From Sabethes cyaneus (Eukaryota; Arthropoda; Insecta; Diptera; Culicidae): 64,000 nucleotides of DNA. The translations under genes were made by a program, and so were the position numbers. Of this stretch, positions 45,750-57,639 are shown piece by piece (the stretch's first letter is position 1; the number at the start of each line of letters is the position of its first letter). The stretch covers positions 47,980,044 through 48,044,043 of the forward strand of contig NC_071354.1 of the NCBI RefSeq assembly GCF_943734655.1, given 5' to 3'. The notes beneath the pieces are model-generated. The model saw nothing but the letters and a program-made list of their open reading frames with translations, had not been told where the DNA came from and searched no databases.

Positions 45750-46450
45750 GAACAGTGGGAAGCTGTGGGGACAGGGTATGAAATGGGGAAGGCAACTAGG
45801 AAGAAGCGCCCAACATAGCTCTAGCCATCCCAAGCCCCTACCTAGCGCCTCCACGTGGCCATACCTGGAAATACTTCAATTTGTATAATTGAGTAGCCAA
45901 GCTAGGAGGTGCGGGGTCGTGCGGTTTTCAGTTCCTAATCTTACAAATGTAGTTTTAGGCAACCATTAAACTACACGACTTTATTTTCAAGTATTATATG
46001 ATTTAAACTAACATTTTTGGCAAACTAATCTATTTTCAGAGAGCGAAATAAGGCGCTATATCCTTGGCCAATTGCAGCCTGGCTTCTGGTCTAAATACCA
46101 TTAGTTCATCCCTGAGGGTCCGGAGTATCACTTAACCTTTATTAGCAAAGATACTCCCAACGATTGTAAATAAATCATTATCTATGTATACGGGAAGCGT
46201 TTGGTACGGGAGGTCCACGCTTTCTTCCTTCCCCTTGATTTCAAGGAGTTCAATGGAATTAGATATTTTTTCTGGTTCCACTTGATTCCTTGGAATTCTC
46301 TCTGCGGTACATGCTGCGTAGTTGGCCTGGCCGTTGACAAGAAAAATGATTGATTCAAGTAATCGTCATTTTCCAGGATGCCTTCAAGAATTGGCTGCGT
46401 TAGTGTGAGATTAGATTAGATTAGATTAGAACAGTGGGAAGCTGTGGGGA
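45750..46450. repeat. Segment bracketed by 22-bp direct repeats, with a dispersed repeat inside
   Basis: GAACAGTGGGAAGCTGTGGG plus GA occurs exactly at 45750-45771 and 46429-46450. The first copy leads into a dispersed repeat (45775-45920, GGGTATGAAATGG, CCTAGCGCCTCCACG, AAGCTAGGAGGTGCG) found again at 63489-63660. The second is preceded by four TTAGA pentamers (46411-46430). The class of the element is not recognised. Confidence 0.6.
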
Positions 46451-46822
46451 TATTCTTGCGCCAGTTTCTTATGGAGGCGGATAGCATTCCAAGGTTTTAA
46501 TGTTAAATTTCCTGAAGAAAGGTCTTAATGCTCTTCTTCATCCACTGCGACTTGATGCGTTTAATAATGTATAAAGGGGTTGATTTGCTGGTTTTTATTC
46601 TATGACTAACTGGGGTAAGGTACATAACCTAGATATCTCTTCAGAAAAGCGATGTCCTTTTGTAAACTTGCTGTGGCCTTTTCGAATTCGATGAATTTGT
46701 TTGGCTCGGACGACTTGGTTGCTATGGTTGACTGAACATTGTCGAATCATTTGTTTGCAAAAAATAAAATTTTTGTAGTTAGGTCTTGCTTTTGGACTTT
46801 TGGTTATCATAAATGTTTTCAT
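46010..46822 (-). pseudogene. Unidentified coding-like relic
   Basis: Minus-strand frames are unusually protein-like: KSPKARPNYKNFIFCKQM (46822-46600 frame) and SIELLEIKGKEESVDLPYQT followed by LPVYIDNDLFTIVGSIF (46260-46140), then ELMVFRPEARLQLAKDIAPYF. They are separated by stops. I do not recognise the family; a retroelement ORF is likely because of the surroundings. Confidence 0.3.
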
Positions 46823-46879
46823 TATTGATTAACCTCCCTAAAGTAAAAAAAAATCCTTTCTTACGATTTCTTTCACTGA

Positions 46880-47257
46880 TATTGATAGTGATGATGATGA
46901 TTTTGATTCTAACGATAATGATTTTGATGATGATGATGATTTTGTTGATAAAGATGATGATGATAAACTTGACGATGATGATAATTTTGTTGGATATACA
47001 ATTTGATTATGATAATAATGGTGATGATGATTTTGGTGATGATGAATTATGAGTCATCTGCAAGATTTTATTTTCGCTGAAAAAATTCCGCAAGAAAAAG
47101 ATGTTGTAACTAAAAGGCGATGAATCGATTATTGTCAAGCCAGAATCATTATCTAGCGTGAAAACTACATTTGGTTTAAAATAAATTATTCAAAAACTTG
47201 CCCCCGGATAATCGAGTCTCCGGTTATTTGAATTCCCGGATAATCGAGTCCGAACTG
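46880..47257 (+). mobile_element. Pogo-like transposon 3' end with Asp-rich tail
   Basis: A GAT-rich tract (46885-47045) codes for an Asp-rich stretch in one plus-strand frame, as in the acidic C-termini of pogo-type transposases. It is followed by the repeated phrase CCGGATAATCGAGTC (47206 and 47236) and an end CGAACTG flanked by TA (47258-47259). In reverse complement the end reads CAGTTCGGACTCGATTATCC, of the pogo/Tigger style. The catalytic part was not found. The tract may also be a simple microsatellite. Confidence 0.45.
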
Positions 47258-47269
47258 TACGTCTAACAA

Positions 47270-50200
47270 AATGAAACATCGTAATTAACCGGTATTGTTA
47301 CCAGCAGTAAGTTTGTTTTAAATGGTCGCACGCTTCCAGAACGAATAATCGCAAAACTTACCATTTTATTAGTACAACACGTTAAAATTCATTCTCGCGT
47401 TTGCTTGCTATCTGCGTTCGCAGTTGTACAACTGCTGATACAGCAACAAACCGCTAGAGTTGATTGTTGGTAAAAATCAAAACAAATACATAGCCTGCTC
47501 TGTTCCACTTTACACACTGTCACTTCACTACGGTTGCGAACCTTTTAGCCGCCGCTGTATAGCACTCTATTTTGTCGATTATTATCGCTGATCGTCGCGC
47601 ACTTCGTCTTCGCCGTCAACACGGTATTCGGAACACTCTGATGTATTCTTCTTGGCACAATTTGACACTTACGAATTAAAACGATTACATTTTTGCTAAA
47701 ATATCAATTTGTCACTTGAATTCTTTTCTCACTCGAATCAGTTATCAGCATTCGAAGCATCCTACGCTGAATCTCATTATCCATCACTGTTCTTTCTGCT
47801 AGAAATATAAGGTAAATAGGCCTGTTAGGCGAATAATAATGCAAACCCCAGAAACCGTCAACAAACACAAACAGAACCGAAGACGCTTCTTCAAGTTGGC
47901 CTTTGCATTCACCTTTCGCCACTGCCTTTCTCGACGTCGACGGACGAGTAGTGCGGATTTGCGTTGCCTGAACTGCTGGCCGCTGAACGTGAACACTTAT
48001 GACGAAGGACCGATTATTGTTGGATGGAAACCGCCGCCGAATGGATGGCCAAAAACCGGTGATCTGTGTTGAACAGTTGCTAGCGCACACACAAGCAGCC
48101 AATCGCTCGCATTCGCATTAGACACAATATACCAATACCGGCAACAGTGTACGCGTGCCGCAGACTAAGGCCAAAGCAGGCCTGCCAAATCGGTGGATTT
48201 TCTTCAAGTAAACCCCATATTTTTAAAACATATTTTTGTGCTATAATTGTTTTTTTACGGGTGCTAGTAGCATTTGAGAAATTTGGTTTTGTAGTAAATT
48301 CTAATTGACATCTAGTCTTAGCTTTACAATGAAATTAATGCATCCCCTTTCTGAGAAGTGTGGCCAAAAAGTTTCGGAAAATAGTCTTGTTTTTGCTGGC
48401 TGAGCCAAACAGTGCACTTGCACTAATACCATGACAATATGCAGGTGAATGTTAGACATGGAATGAAAACTTTTGCTAGGTTCTTTGCATGTGTTGGAAC
48501 TCTTTGGACAGTAGTAACATCAGTAATGTTGAATGAAAAATGGGAAAAATGTGTATGAAGATCCTACGTTACAGTGCTGCCTGTAAGTACGAGGATGGTC
48601 CTATAGGAATTATTTTGGAATTATTGGTTTTCTATTTCCACTTGTCAAAATAATTCAAACCAATTGAGAACAATGAGAATAATTATTATACTGAACAATG
48701 AAGCAAATCATGCAGCAAGGAATTTACATTGACCCTTTTATGTGCGAATCATTACCAGAAAAAATTGAAATTGTTTTCTCGAGTTACAACAAACCAAATT
48801 CTAGTTTTGGGAATAAACCCCGCCGTAAGACGTGGTCCTTCGTCAAAGAGTAAAACGCCGGTCGTATTCTGAGACGTGAAAACGGCAACAAATTTTGCCT
48901 CGCGCAATCTCTAAAAGCATGGAACTGTTGACATAGTCATGAAAGGGTTAAACCATATTAGTTCAACTTTAATAGTATGAACTAATGTAGAATGCAAATG
49001 ATTTATGTTTCTCGACCTAATTTATGACATTCTAATGCAACCAGATAGTTTTGGACACTATTGCATATAATGTGCACTATTGCAATGCAGGTCATACCCA
49101 ATGCATTTCATGTTCACATTCAACTGGCTAACGAACAGCGATGCTCAACTTTATTTCAAAATCTTTTCCGACTATATATCAAACATACATTCTTAAAATA
49201 TTTATGAAACTGTAATCAACAGCCACATTTTTGTACAAAAAAATCGTCAAAAAATGTTCTAATACCTCCGTCGTAGAGATGGTACAGATATGTCAGCTTT
49301 CAGCACTGCCAACACTCGTAGTCAGTATATAGTCTGACTCTTCGTTTATGTGGTATCTCGCTTTATCATTAAGACTATTGCCGACGCATTCACACCGATT
49401 CACGCACACTTCCAAATGCACTTCCTTACAAATCAGTCCTGTACTGTAGTAGGGTGAATAGGTCACTTCTGCAACACAAACAAAATATCGTACTGTCCCG
49501 CTCTAACTAACCCATCGGTGTTACGCCTGTTTGCTTACAATTTTGTTTCTTCCTTTACGCGACCGTCGAACACAAAGCGGAACTGTCAATTAACGCCATC
49601 CTGACTGTTTTCAAACCTAAACAACTCTCCTGTTTCTGTACCGTTCTCAAGTGAACGAACAGTTTAATTCTTAGAAACGTAAACTTTCCAGCAAAAGTTA
49701 CTTTGGCACTTAACAAACCACTAAACTTGTCCTCACTTTCGTAATCAACCCACTCAAAACGAACGCTTCTCTAAATTCACCGGACATCGAAACTCTCGCG
49801 TACGCGTAGTAAGCAATGTTGCGAAGAACTATCGAACCCAGCGACACCGCTGTATACAGCACAGAATGTACCTACTCATAAAAATAGGGTCGACCTAAAC
49901 TTTAGTCCGTGTTTGCTAGCAAGGTTGCCAAATGACTGAACTGTGAATAATTATGCAAGTTATAAATTTCGTTCATCAGAAGTGCTTAATTCATTATGGG
50001 GAAATAAACAGTTATTAACTTTTCGACCGAAAGCCCAATTTCAAAAGCAGTTTTTGGGCCCAAGACAGGAGTTCTGTTTTTAGAAATGTATTCACTGCAT
50101 TCTTCTTGCCAATCTGAACACAGAGAATAGGGGAGTGTCATCGTGGTTGGACTACGTTTTGCAATTCGCCCATAACTTTGTTTCAAAAGGATTTTTGGAA

Positions 50201-50300
50201 ATCTAAATACATCGTTGCAAAGGTCTAAGAATAAGGTATAGCTATCGAAACTTTCGAACTGATTGCTTGAAAAATAAAAAAGTTATAGGTATTTACGTGA
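47270..50300. other. Unassigned, mostly non-repetitive DNA
   Basis: No supported gene. A minus-strand frame of 132 codons (48102-47704) and an overlapping plus-strand frame lie in a GC-richer patch (47500-48180), but neither shows a domain or a convincing start. The patch at 49300-49870 is likewise GC-richer and without repeats. These may be exons of untranslated type or regulatory DNA. Confidence 0.3.
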
Positions 50301-50604
50301 AGACAAATTTTTTTCTCATAGTCGGGCCATGTTGTACAGGTTGGGCCACCGCAGAAAATCGTAGTATACGTATTGAAATTCTATATAGAGACATGGAAAG
50401 AATGAATTCCGTGGACAACGGTTCATATAGGTAAAAATACCCTATTTTTAATTGCATTTTTGCGAAATTTTGGCGATCTTGTAAAATCAATATTGCTACA
50501 ATCGCCTTTTCCAAAGTGTACAACTACAATGAAAAAAAAACAGCAAAAATCTAGGTTTTTATCGTATTAATTTTGCTTTATTTCATCACATTTTGCGTGA
50601 CTTA

Positions 50605-50713
50605 AGGCCCAAACGCAATGCATACAGATTTTACTACGTTGCGGATATTTGACAGAAAACCCATGGAAAATGTAGTAACGTAGTAAAATCCGTATGCATT
50701 GTGTCTGGGCCTT
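50605..50713. mobile_element. Short hairpin MITE (109 bp), TA-flanked
   Basis: AGGCCCAAACGCAATGCATA and TACAGATTTTACTACGTT at the left are mirrored at the right with few mismatches. TA dinucleotides flank it (50603-50604 and 50714-50715). Confidence 0.75.
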
Positions 50714-50984
50714 TACATTCGCTAGCGATTATTGCGCTTCTGCGCTTAAAATTATGGTGGCCCAACCATGACTATTCAAGTGGCCCGACTTTTACAAATA
50801 GCACCTTTCTAGTATTTCATCTTAGCCTTCCCAAACACCTTACTGGAGGGGATTTTTCTATAGTCCTCGTGTGCAGCACAACACACTTCAAACATTTTCA
50901 AAATTTATCTCGATAATTGCATTTCATGAGCCATTTCTTGAAGAAAAGTTCATTGCGCCTGGAAAACTTTTTTTGTAAGATTTA

Positions 50985-51861
50985 CCCAAGTAACCATAAG
51001 CATTAATCCAAAACCGTATATTGGAAATAATTCTGCATCTCCAATGCCAAACTTTTGTATATTAGCCATCTTAATGCTTATAAAACGTATATTAACATTG
51101 TTGATGCATAGAAACATTAACGTAAATCAACATTAAAGACGGCAATATATGCGCATATAACGTAACAATATAATGAATTTAGTCAATTGCATTAAAACGA
51201 GCCGTAAGCGTTGATAAACGGCTTGTACTTGACTTCTTATTTTGCTATTCTATGACCACTATTTGTGTCCTCTTCCATCTAACGGATGCCGTCTTTTTCT
51301 ACCCTATTGGTAATGCAGGACAAGTATCTATGATATGAGAGGGAATATCACCAAGATGTAAATACGACTAATTTCAACTCACTCAATCACGTCCGCTATG
51401 GTTTAGATAGCAAAGTTGCAAGGAAACGAATGACGTTGCATGACTAACTCCCGGTTCGAATCCTGTCTAGGTGGTAACATTATTCAGCATTTCAAAAAAT
51501 GGTTCTGTTTATCCTGCTCCCCTTGTGATGCAACAAAAAAAAAATCGCTTGCTTTTTTAGTTTTTTAAATCCCGACCGAATCTATTTTTATTTTCCAAGC
51601 AAGCAAACGATATGCCGTCGATACTTTTTCGATACGTCGATAATGTAGACAAAATGACGTGTCGATTAAGCCCCAAACAAACACTAATAATGTTTATTTA
51701 ATGCTTGTGGCGTAGCATTTTAATAAACCGCTATTTCGCCTTTTTAGCATTATGTGAGTTCTATAGAAGTATATAAAGAAAAATAAGCTTTTAATCGTAG
51801 TTCTGTATGCTTATATAATGTTGTCAAAGGACTAGTGTTTAGTGCTTACTGATTACTTGGG
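50985..51861. mobile_element. MITE-like element (877 bp), TA-flanked
   Basis: The left end CCCAAGTAACCATAAGCATT and the complement of the right end CCCAAGTAATCAGTAAGCAC are inverted repeats. TA flanks both (50983-50984 and 51862-51863). The uninterrupted copy of the surrounding repeat at 4438-4830 has no such segment, which proves insertion. The interior has repeated ACATTAA phrases and a SINE at 51391. Confidence 0.8.
51391..51544 (+). mobile_element. tRNA-derived SINE with intact B box
   Basis: The head GTCCGCTATGGTTTAGATAG leads to a perfect B box GGTTCGAATCC (51453-51463), and the element ends in a run of A. The head is unlike that of the SINEs at 5908 and 40571, so it is another family. 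Confidence 0.7.
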
Positions 51862-52210
51862 TAGTCACTGAATTCAGTACGGATGTTTTGAATACACGAT
51901 TGAAACTCACAATATTGTGAAAAGTTAGCTATCACAGTAAGATGTTTTACAATGGTTGTATCATAGATATAATGAGTTACTAAAACTGTAAAATCGTGAT
52001 GGTCCGACCATAACAGTGGCCCGACGATAACGGCAATACCCTACATTTTCACGAACAGAATTTTTGTTTCAAACAAAACCGCTTTTGAAATCGCACTTTT
52101 TGAAAAGTCCAAAGTCTCTCATCCAATGTCGACTCATTTCTACTTAAACTTTGAGTCAATTAACCGTAGTTTACCATATTGTGCCTAAGTCTCGTTAACT
52201 AAAAATTTTT

Positions 52211-53821
52211 AAGGGGGCATAGTACTTTTTCAATTTGTAAAAACCGAAATTTTTTTTATTGATTATTTTGAAAGATAAACATTTTAACCATATGTGTTTG
52301 AAGTCGTTTGGATGAATTCCAAAAATTGACAAAGCTACAGCTATTTGTACCGCACATGCCTCGAAACCAGGTTTTCAAAGTCGGTACCAAAAATATCTCA
52401 AGAACGGCTCAAGCAATTCTCATGATTTTTTTTTTGTTTGAAAGCCAATAAAATCCAATAAAAGCCAATCTCGTGTTTGGCCCATCCTTTTTTCGATATT
52501 GCAATTTTGGTATTTTTTAGAAATGTTTAAAGTCACTTTTTTCGACTAAAAACCTTACTTTTATGTTTGCATGTCCGCCATTTTGTTTTGCGTTCGAATT
52601 TTAAAAAAAGCATGGGTCAAACGCGAGATAATTTAATGTACTTTCGTGTCGTTTTGGATTTTTTGAATTCGGATAAGCCCCCCAGCGCCAATCCATGATA
52701 CCGCAATTCATGTTTTTTTTTGAATGACTATCTTCATTTTCTAACTTACCTGCGATATTTATAACGGTAGTTTTTTTTTACAATAGATGGAGGGGACGGT
52801 AGAAGAAAGTAATGAAACAAACGTCTTTATAGTGTCTCCAGAACGAAAAAACAGGTAAGGGATGGCCCTTGAAGCAGCGCTTACGGGCCCATGGAACAAA
52901 ACGAGCTATAATGGGAGTCAATTATAACAGAATTCGAACCCAACTTTTCCCCAGGCCCTGCGGATCGTAGATATTGGTGAACCGTTGGACCACAGCGGGC
53001 TGAATATGGAAAAATACTCACTTTTCAAATGCGTTTTTCTCAGAACAAGAGAAGTGTGGAAAATGTCATTACATGAATTTTGTAGATCCAGGTACGTACT
53101 TTTAGACCATTCATTCCGTTTTCGAAAATATGTGCCAACGGAAGTGTGAGACGCCGTGAAAAACTATAATATTTTGAATCGAAAACTTCTATATCTCCTT
53201 TCAGATAATAGATAGCAACTATCTAGAAGTTTTAAAAAATGCATTATTTTACGCTCTAAAACTCATCCGAATATAGTTTTCAAATTGGGTTTCAAATAAA
53301 AAAGTTAGAGCAAAAAACAGCTTTTTCAAGATCCACCCTGACCTAATCTAGAAAATTCATTGTATAGCCATACACAGATGAGATACAAATTTGATTTCTT
53401 CAGCAAAGTTTCTGAAAAATAAATTATTTACAACTTTGTATTAGAAAGTATTGCTCTATATCGTAAAACAAAAAAGTTAAAAAAATTTATAACGAGTAAA
53501 AGTGAAGCACCCTAATAACTAATTATACCAAAAGATAGGTCTTTTTTTCTAAACAAAATCTTCTGAATACATGAAATATGTAGAGCCAATGGTTTTCGAG
53601 ATATTGGATTTTGTCTGGAATTTTTGCTTTTTCGACCACAGTGGAGCCGTAGGGGTAGGGGAAAGGGGAAGAGGTTCCCATATGAAAACAAATTGTAAAT
53701 ATTAGTATAAAATGCAATGTTTTGAATGCAAAAAACCTGATTCGATTGGCTTTTCGCATTATCGAGAAATAAATTTTTGAAATAAGGCAAAAAATATGGT
53801 GTAAAAGGCACTATGCCCCCT
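52211..53821. mobile_element. Non-autonomous element with GGGGGCATAGT ends (about 1.6 kb)
   Basis: The left end AAGGGGGCATAGTACTTTT and the complement of the right end AAGGGGGCATAGTGCCTTTT are inverted repeats. The left flank is TTAA-like, the right flank TTA. The interior has no transposase. It contains a SINE (52865-53000), a fragment resembling the MITE at 18721 (52767-52820), and a segment (53640-53790) that resembles 27520-27670 inside the element at 26905. Confidence 0.6.
52865..53000 (-). mobile_element. tRNA-derived SINE with A and B boxes
   Basis: On the minus strand the head reads GCCCGCTGTGGTCCAACGGT, giving a good A box (TGGTCCAACGG), and GGGTTCGAATTC follows about 40 bases later as B box (52930-52941). 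The spacing fits a tRNA-like promoter for RNA polymerase III. The 3' end is not clear. Confidence 0.7.
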
Positions 53822-53823
53822 TA

Positions 53824-53948
53824 GGGTAACCAACGTATTTTGGACCCCCTCAGCAGCAGTACATAATTTGGACACTTACAGCAAAATCAAATGCAAGTGT
53901 CCAAATTATGTACAGCTGCTGATGGGGTCCAAAATAGGTTGGTTACCC
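53824..53948. mobile_element. Hairpin MITE (125 bp), TA-flanked
   Basis: Almost the whole element is an inverted repeat: GGGTAACCAACGTATTTTGG, then GGACCCC, CAGCAGC, GTACATAATTTGGACACTT and their complements. The flanks are TA (53822-53823 and 53949-53950). It sits exactly at the right end of the element 52211-53821. Confidence 0.85.
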
Positions 53949-53959
53949 TACATGTTTCA

Positions 53960-55375
53960 AAATATTTTCTTCAACAAAGATAAACAGGTAGTCTGGCAGC
54001 TTTGACTGAATATCATTCAACACATTCGCAACCTTGGTATCATCGAATTTGTTGTATACAGCGACCATCGACTGTTGCTATCTTTCGTGCTTTCCCCTCC
54101 TATCACTCGCACGGTTGTTTCCGTAGCTTGCATACATTCCACACAAAACTCAAATACATGAACATCATTCGAGATACAGACTGTGCTAGTACATATATGT
54201 GAATGCGAAAGCAAACGCTTTTATTCATCCGATTCTATTTCTATTTCATTCATTCGCACATTCATTCATTCATGCGCTCATGTCGTAGCCCGCGCAAGTG
54301 TTGCCAATCCAATGAAAGGAACACATTAATTTATTAATTTTCGCGTAATTTTTCAAAAGGTCCAATCTGATAATAAAGCATTGCACGTAGATGTCAGTGC
54401 GTTTTTTTGCGACCCAGGTTTGACAGTGTTGTGGGGTTTGTTTTGATTACTTATTCGCAAGACCCATAAGCAAAAAACTGCAAAAATGACAAAAATATAT
54501 TGTTGTGCAGAACTTAAATCATTTTTCTGGTTCGGAAAAGTGGGGTATTTCCGGTTTCCGCAAACAAGTGGTACGAATTACAAGTAATAAACCCACTAGC
54601 AATAAAATTAGGCTACAAACGGAATCAAAACAAAACACACAAAAACGTCGAACCAGAGTTGAGGTTAGGCACCGTGCAAAGGTTTATGAGAATTATTTTC
54701 AACGTTCTTCCCACAGATAACAGACACCCAAGCACAACCTGTATAAATTTTTGTAGCGGCCATTCCGAAATTATTCCTCGTATACGTTGAAATTACCCCT
54801 CGCTCCCTCACGGGAGTGAAAATGGATTCCCGGAATCCAATTATAAAATGTCGAAATGCGGATGAAAACAAAAGCAAAAACATTATGCTCCCCCAGACCG
54901 TAATATAAAAAAAATGCCTAATGAAAGAGCACTCCACCAGTCGATTCGTGAGGTTGTACTACTTCTCTGCCAAAATTTGTGTTTCAATTCATTCTCTAGA
55001 AAGTGCTCTATAAACTTCAGATATTACATCATCTTAACAGCTGCTGGTAAGTCTATAGCTTGAATTTGACTACCATTAATGTTAGTCAGTTTCGTATAGA
55101 AAAGTATAATAAAATTTTTCGAATTTCACCTTCCAATAGGCAAGTAACTCGCTATAGTCATACCTCACAAACTGAATTGTTCCCGTAGAAGACCTATCTC
55201 AATTTTACTCTACTGCCAAAAAAATCCAAGCATAATATTAATCATCCAAATTGGTTTATTTGGAAATTTGCCCAAAATTAAACACGGTCTAAAGGAAACA
55301 CAGCGCTTGAACAAAACTTCAAGCTTTGGCATGAAAACTTTGGCATGACACTTTGTGATAAATAGTTTTGATGAT
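53960..55375. other. Unassigned DNA
   Basis: No supported gene. A CATTCATT-type low-complexity tract lies near 54235-54275. No repeat ends were recognised. Confidence 0.3.
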
Positions 55376-55383
55376 TTAAGAAG

Positions 55384-55860
55384 TTGTGTAGTGTCCCTGT
55401 CGGAAACGGTAACTGGGTCTCGGATAGGTCCGGGACGGCGGCTATATGGACGACAAGCAGGTTCCCGGTTCAAGAGGTTGTGTCAACCACAGACGAGGGA
55501 TTTGCGGTTGACAAAGTGCATGGAGTGTTCTACTGCAGCTGTTATGCTCCGTCGAGTTGGTCTATCGAGCAGTTTACGCGGATGGTAGACCGAGTATCAG
55601 TTGTACTGACTGGTCTAAGGGCGGTGGTTATGGCGGGCGACTTTAACGCTTGGGCGGTAGAGTGGGGAAGTCGTCGCACGAACCATAGGGGTCGGATTCT
55701 GCTTGATGCTCTGGCAAAGCTCAACGTAGATCTGGCCAACGTCGGCTATGGGGTCGGTCAGATAACGAGGCGGCGGGCGGCGAGTAGAGCCGACACTCCA
55801 ACCACCCGTGGATGGAAGACATCATGCCGAACATCCAAAGTAACGTGGGCGACAGCAACT
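55384..55860 (+). pseudogene. R1-like endonuclease fragment
   Basis: The frame contains SRFPVQEVVSTTDEGFAVDK, VFYCSCYAPSSWSIEQFTRM and VVMAGDFNAWAVEWGSR followed by LLDALAKLNVDLANVG. GDFNAW is the catalytic core of the apurinic-type endonuclease. The N-terminal part is shifted in frame. The C-terminal SDH region is missing: the frame jumps at about 55745 into a region that belongs to the RT linker. Confidence 0.8.
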
Positions 55861-56950
55861 TAGAGGTTGGGGAGGAAGCGACGGTTACAAACGAGGAACT
55901 TATTGAGATCGCTAAATCCCTAAAGGTGAGTAAGGTACCGGGACCAAACGGAATCCTGAATTTGACCATTAAAGCGGCTATTTTGGAGACTCCCAAATTA
56001 TTGGGAGCAGTAATGAGTACATGTCTGGAAGATGGCCACTTCCCGGATAGATGGAAGCGACGGAACCTGGTCCTATTGCCGAAGCCGGGAAAACCCCGGG
56101 TGTCCCCTCGTCATATAGGCCGATCTGTCTGCTCGATACTGCCGGCAAGATGCTAGGTGCAAGGTGACAAATCTACGGTGGATGCCATCTTGTCGGTCAC
56201 TAAGACAGCCGAGGTGGCAATCCAGCGCAAGAGGATAGGTATTCGCTATTGCGCAGTTGTCACGCTCGACGTGACAAATGCGTTTAATAGCGCTAGCTGG
56301 GACTCCATAGCTAATTCGCTTCGGAACGTCCAAGTGCCGGTGTCGCTGTACAGGATTCTGGAAAATTATTTCCAGAATCGTGTGCTATGCTACAACACGA
56401 AGGAGAACGATCAGAAATGCGTTCCAATCACCGCAGGGGTTCCGCAAGGTTCCATACGGGGTCCGGTGTTGTGGAACGTCATGTATGACGAGGTGTTGAA
56501 GCCAAAGTTCCCGGAGGGGTTGTGTTTGTCAGCTTTGCGGATGACCTCACCTTGGAATTCTACGGTGAATCTATCAGAGAGGTCGAGTTGACGGCTGCCC
56601 ACTCTAAAGGCATTGTTGAAGATTGAATGCGCTCCAGGAAACTGGACCTAGCGCTTCATAAAACGGAGGTTATCGTGGTGAACAACCGCAAGTTGGTGCA
56701 GCAAGCAAATATCAGCGTCGGGGACTGCACTATTTCGTCAACGCGGTCCTCAAAACTGCTGGGAGCCATGGTCGACGAAAAGCTCAAGTTCGGGAGCCAC
56801 GTCGACTATGCCTGCAAGAAGACTTCCACAGCTATCTCGGCATTGTCTTGTATGATGTCTAATAGCTCTGCGGTATATGGCAGCAAGCGAAGGCTATTAG
56901 CCAACGTGGTCCAGTCCATACGTAGGTATTGCGGACCAGCGTGGTCATAG
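55812..56950 (+). pseudogene. R1-like reverse transcriptase relic
   Basis: The blocks are, in order, KVPGPNGILNLTIKAA, FPDRWKRRNLVLLPKPGKP, a frameshift before the RPICLL region, then VTLDVTNAFNSASWDSIANS (catalytic block A), ITAGVPQGSIRGPVLWNVMY (block B) and, in another frame at about 56530, VSFADDLTLEFYG (FADD, both Asp retained). After another frameshift comes MRSRKLDLALHKTEVIVVNN with the usual HKTE thumb motif. At least four frame breaks were counted. Confidence 0.85.
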
Positions 56951-57162
56951 GCGTTAGGAACCAAAAGCTACCTAGGTAAGCTTGAAAGTACCTATCGTCT
57001 CATGTGCTTGAGAGTGGCGAGTGCATATCGCACAGTTTCACATGACGCAATCTGCGTTTTAGTCTAGCCTTGATGCCTAATGGCATCATCATCAGCAAGG
57101 ACGTAGAGTGCTTCATCTAACGTGGAACTGGAGGCAAACGGAGTACCACAAGATCGGCCTCG

Positions 57163-57609
57163 ATGATCACATGGCAGCGGGCATGGTCTGATTCCACAAA
57201 AGGCCGGTGGACACATAGACTTATCCCGGAACTATCCGGATGGGTCAACAGGCGCCATGGCGAAGTCAACTTCCACCTGACACAGATTCTGTCAGGGCAT
57301 GGTTGTTTTAGACAGTATCTGCACAAGTTTGCGCATGCGGAGTCCCCCGAGTGTCCCGAATGCGCGGACGTTGAGGAAACTGCAGAACATGATTTCTTCA
57401 TATGCCCTCGTTTCGCGGGCGTGAGAAGCAACATGATGGCAGTTAGCGGACAGGACACTACTCCGGATAACTTAGTCCAAAGGATGTGTTCTAGCTCGGA
57501 CGTCTGGGGTGCGGTCAATGCGGCTGCTACCCAGATAGTACTTGAGCTACAAAACCGCTGGAAAGCCGATCAACGGCGAATAAACAGCCTAACTACCATA
57601 TTCCAGTAG
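57163..57609 (+). pseudogene. R1-like C-terminal domain with CCHC zinc motif
   Basis: An open stretch of 148 codons contains NFHLTQILSGHGCFRQYLHK and CPECADVEETAEHDFFIC, a C-X2-C-X8-H-X4-C motif typical of the C-terminus of R1-clade LINE proteins, and ends at a natural-looking stop. It follows the RT after a decayed 200-base segment. Confidence 0.8.
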
Positions 57610-57639
57610 TTATCTAAGTGTGTGCGTTAAGCACAATAG

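Larger units (their letters stand above)
50320..52060 (-). repeat. Dispersed repeat, copy 2, interrupted by two insertions
   Basis: In reverse orientation this matches the repeat at 4438-4830: GGTGGCCCAACCATGAC (50757), TCTCGATAATTGCATTTCATG (about 50908), then after a MITE CACTGAATTCAG (51866), ACACGATTGAAACTCACAAT (51893) and GAGTTACTAAAACTGTAAAA (51971). A similar GGGCCA...GGTTGGGCCACC phrase in the other orientation at 50323 makes an inverted pair around a short MITE. Confidence 0.55.

Noticed and set aside
47704..48102. 132-codon minus-strand frame, with a 77-codon frame on the other strand
   Set aside because: The two overlap, neither shows a domain, and the start context is not convincing. 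Kept only as a non-repetitive block.
51391..51470. tRNA gene
   Set aside because: The B box is perfect, but no cloverleaf with anticodon arm and acceptor stem can be drawn; the A-rich tail indicates a SINE.
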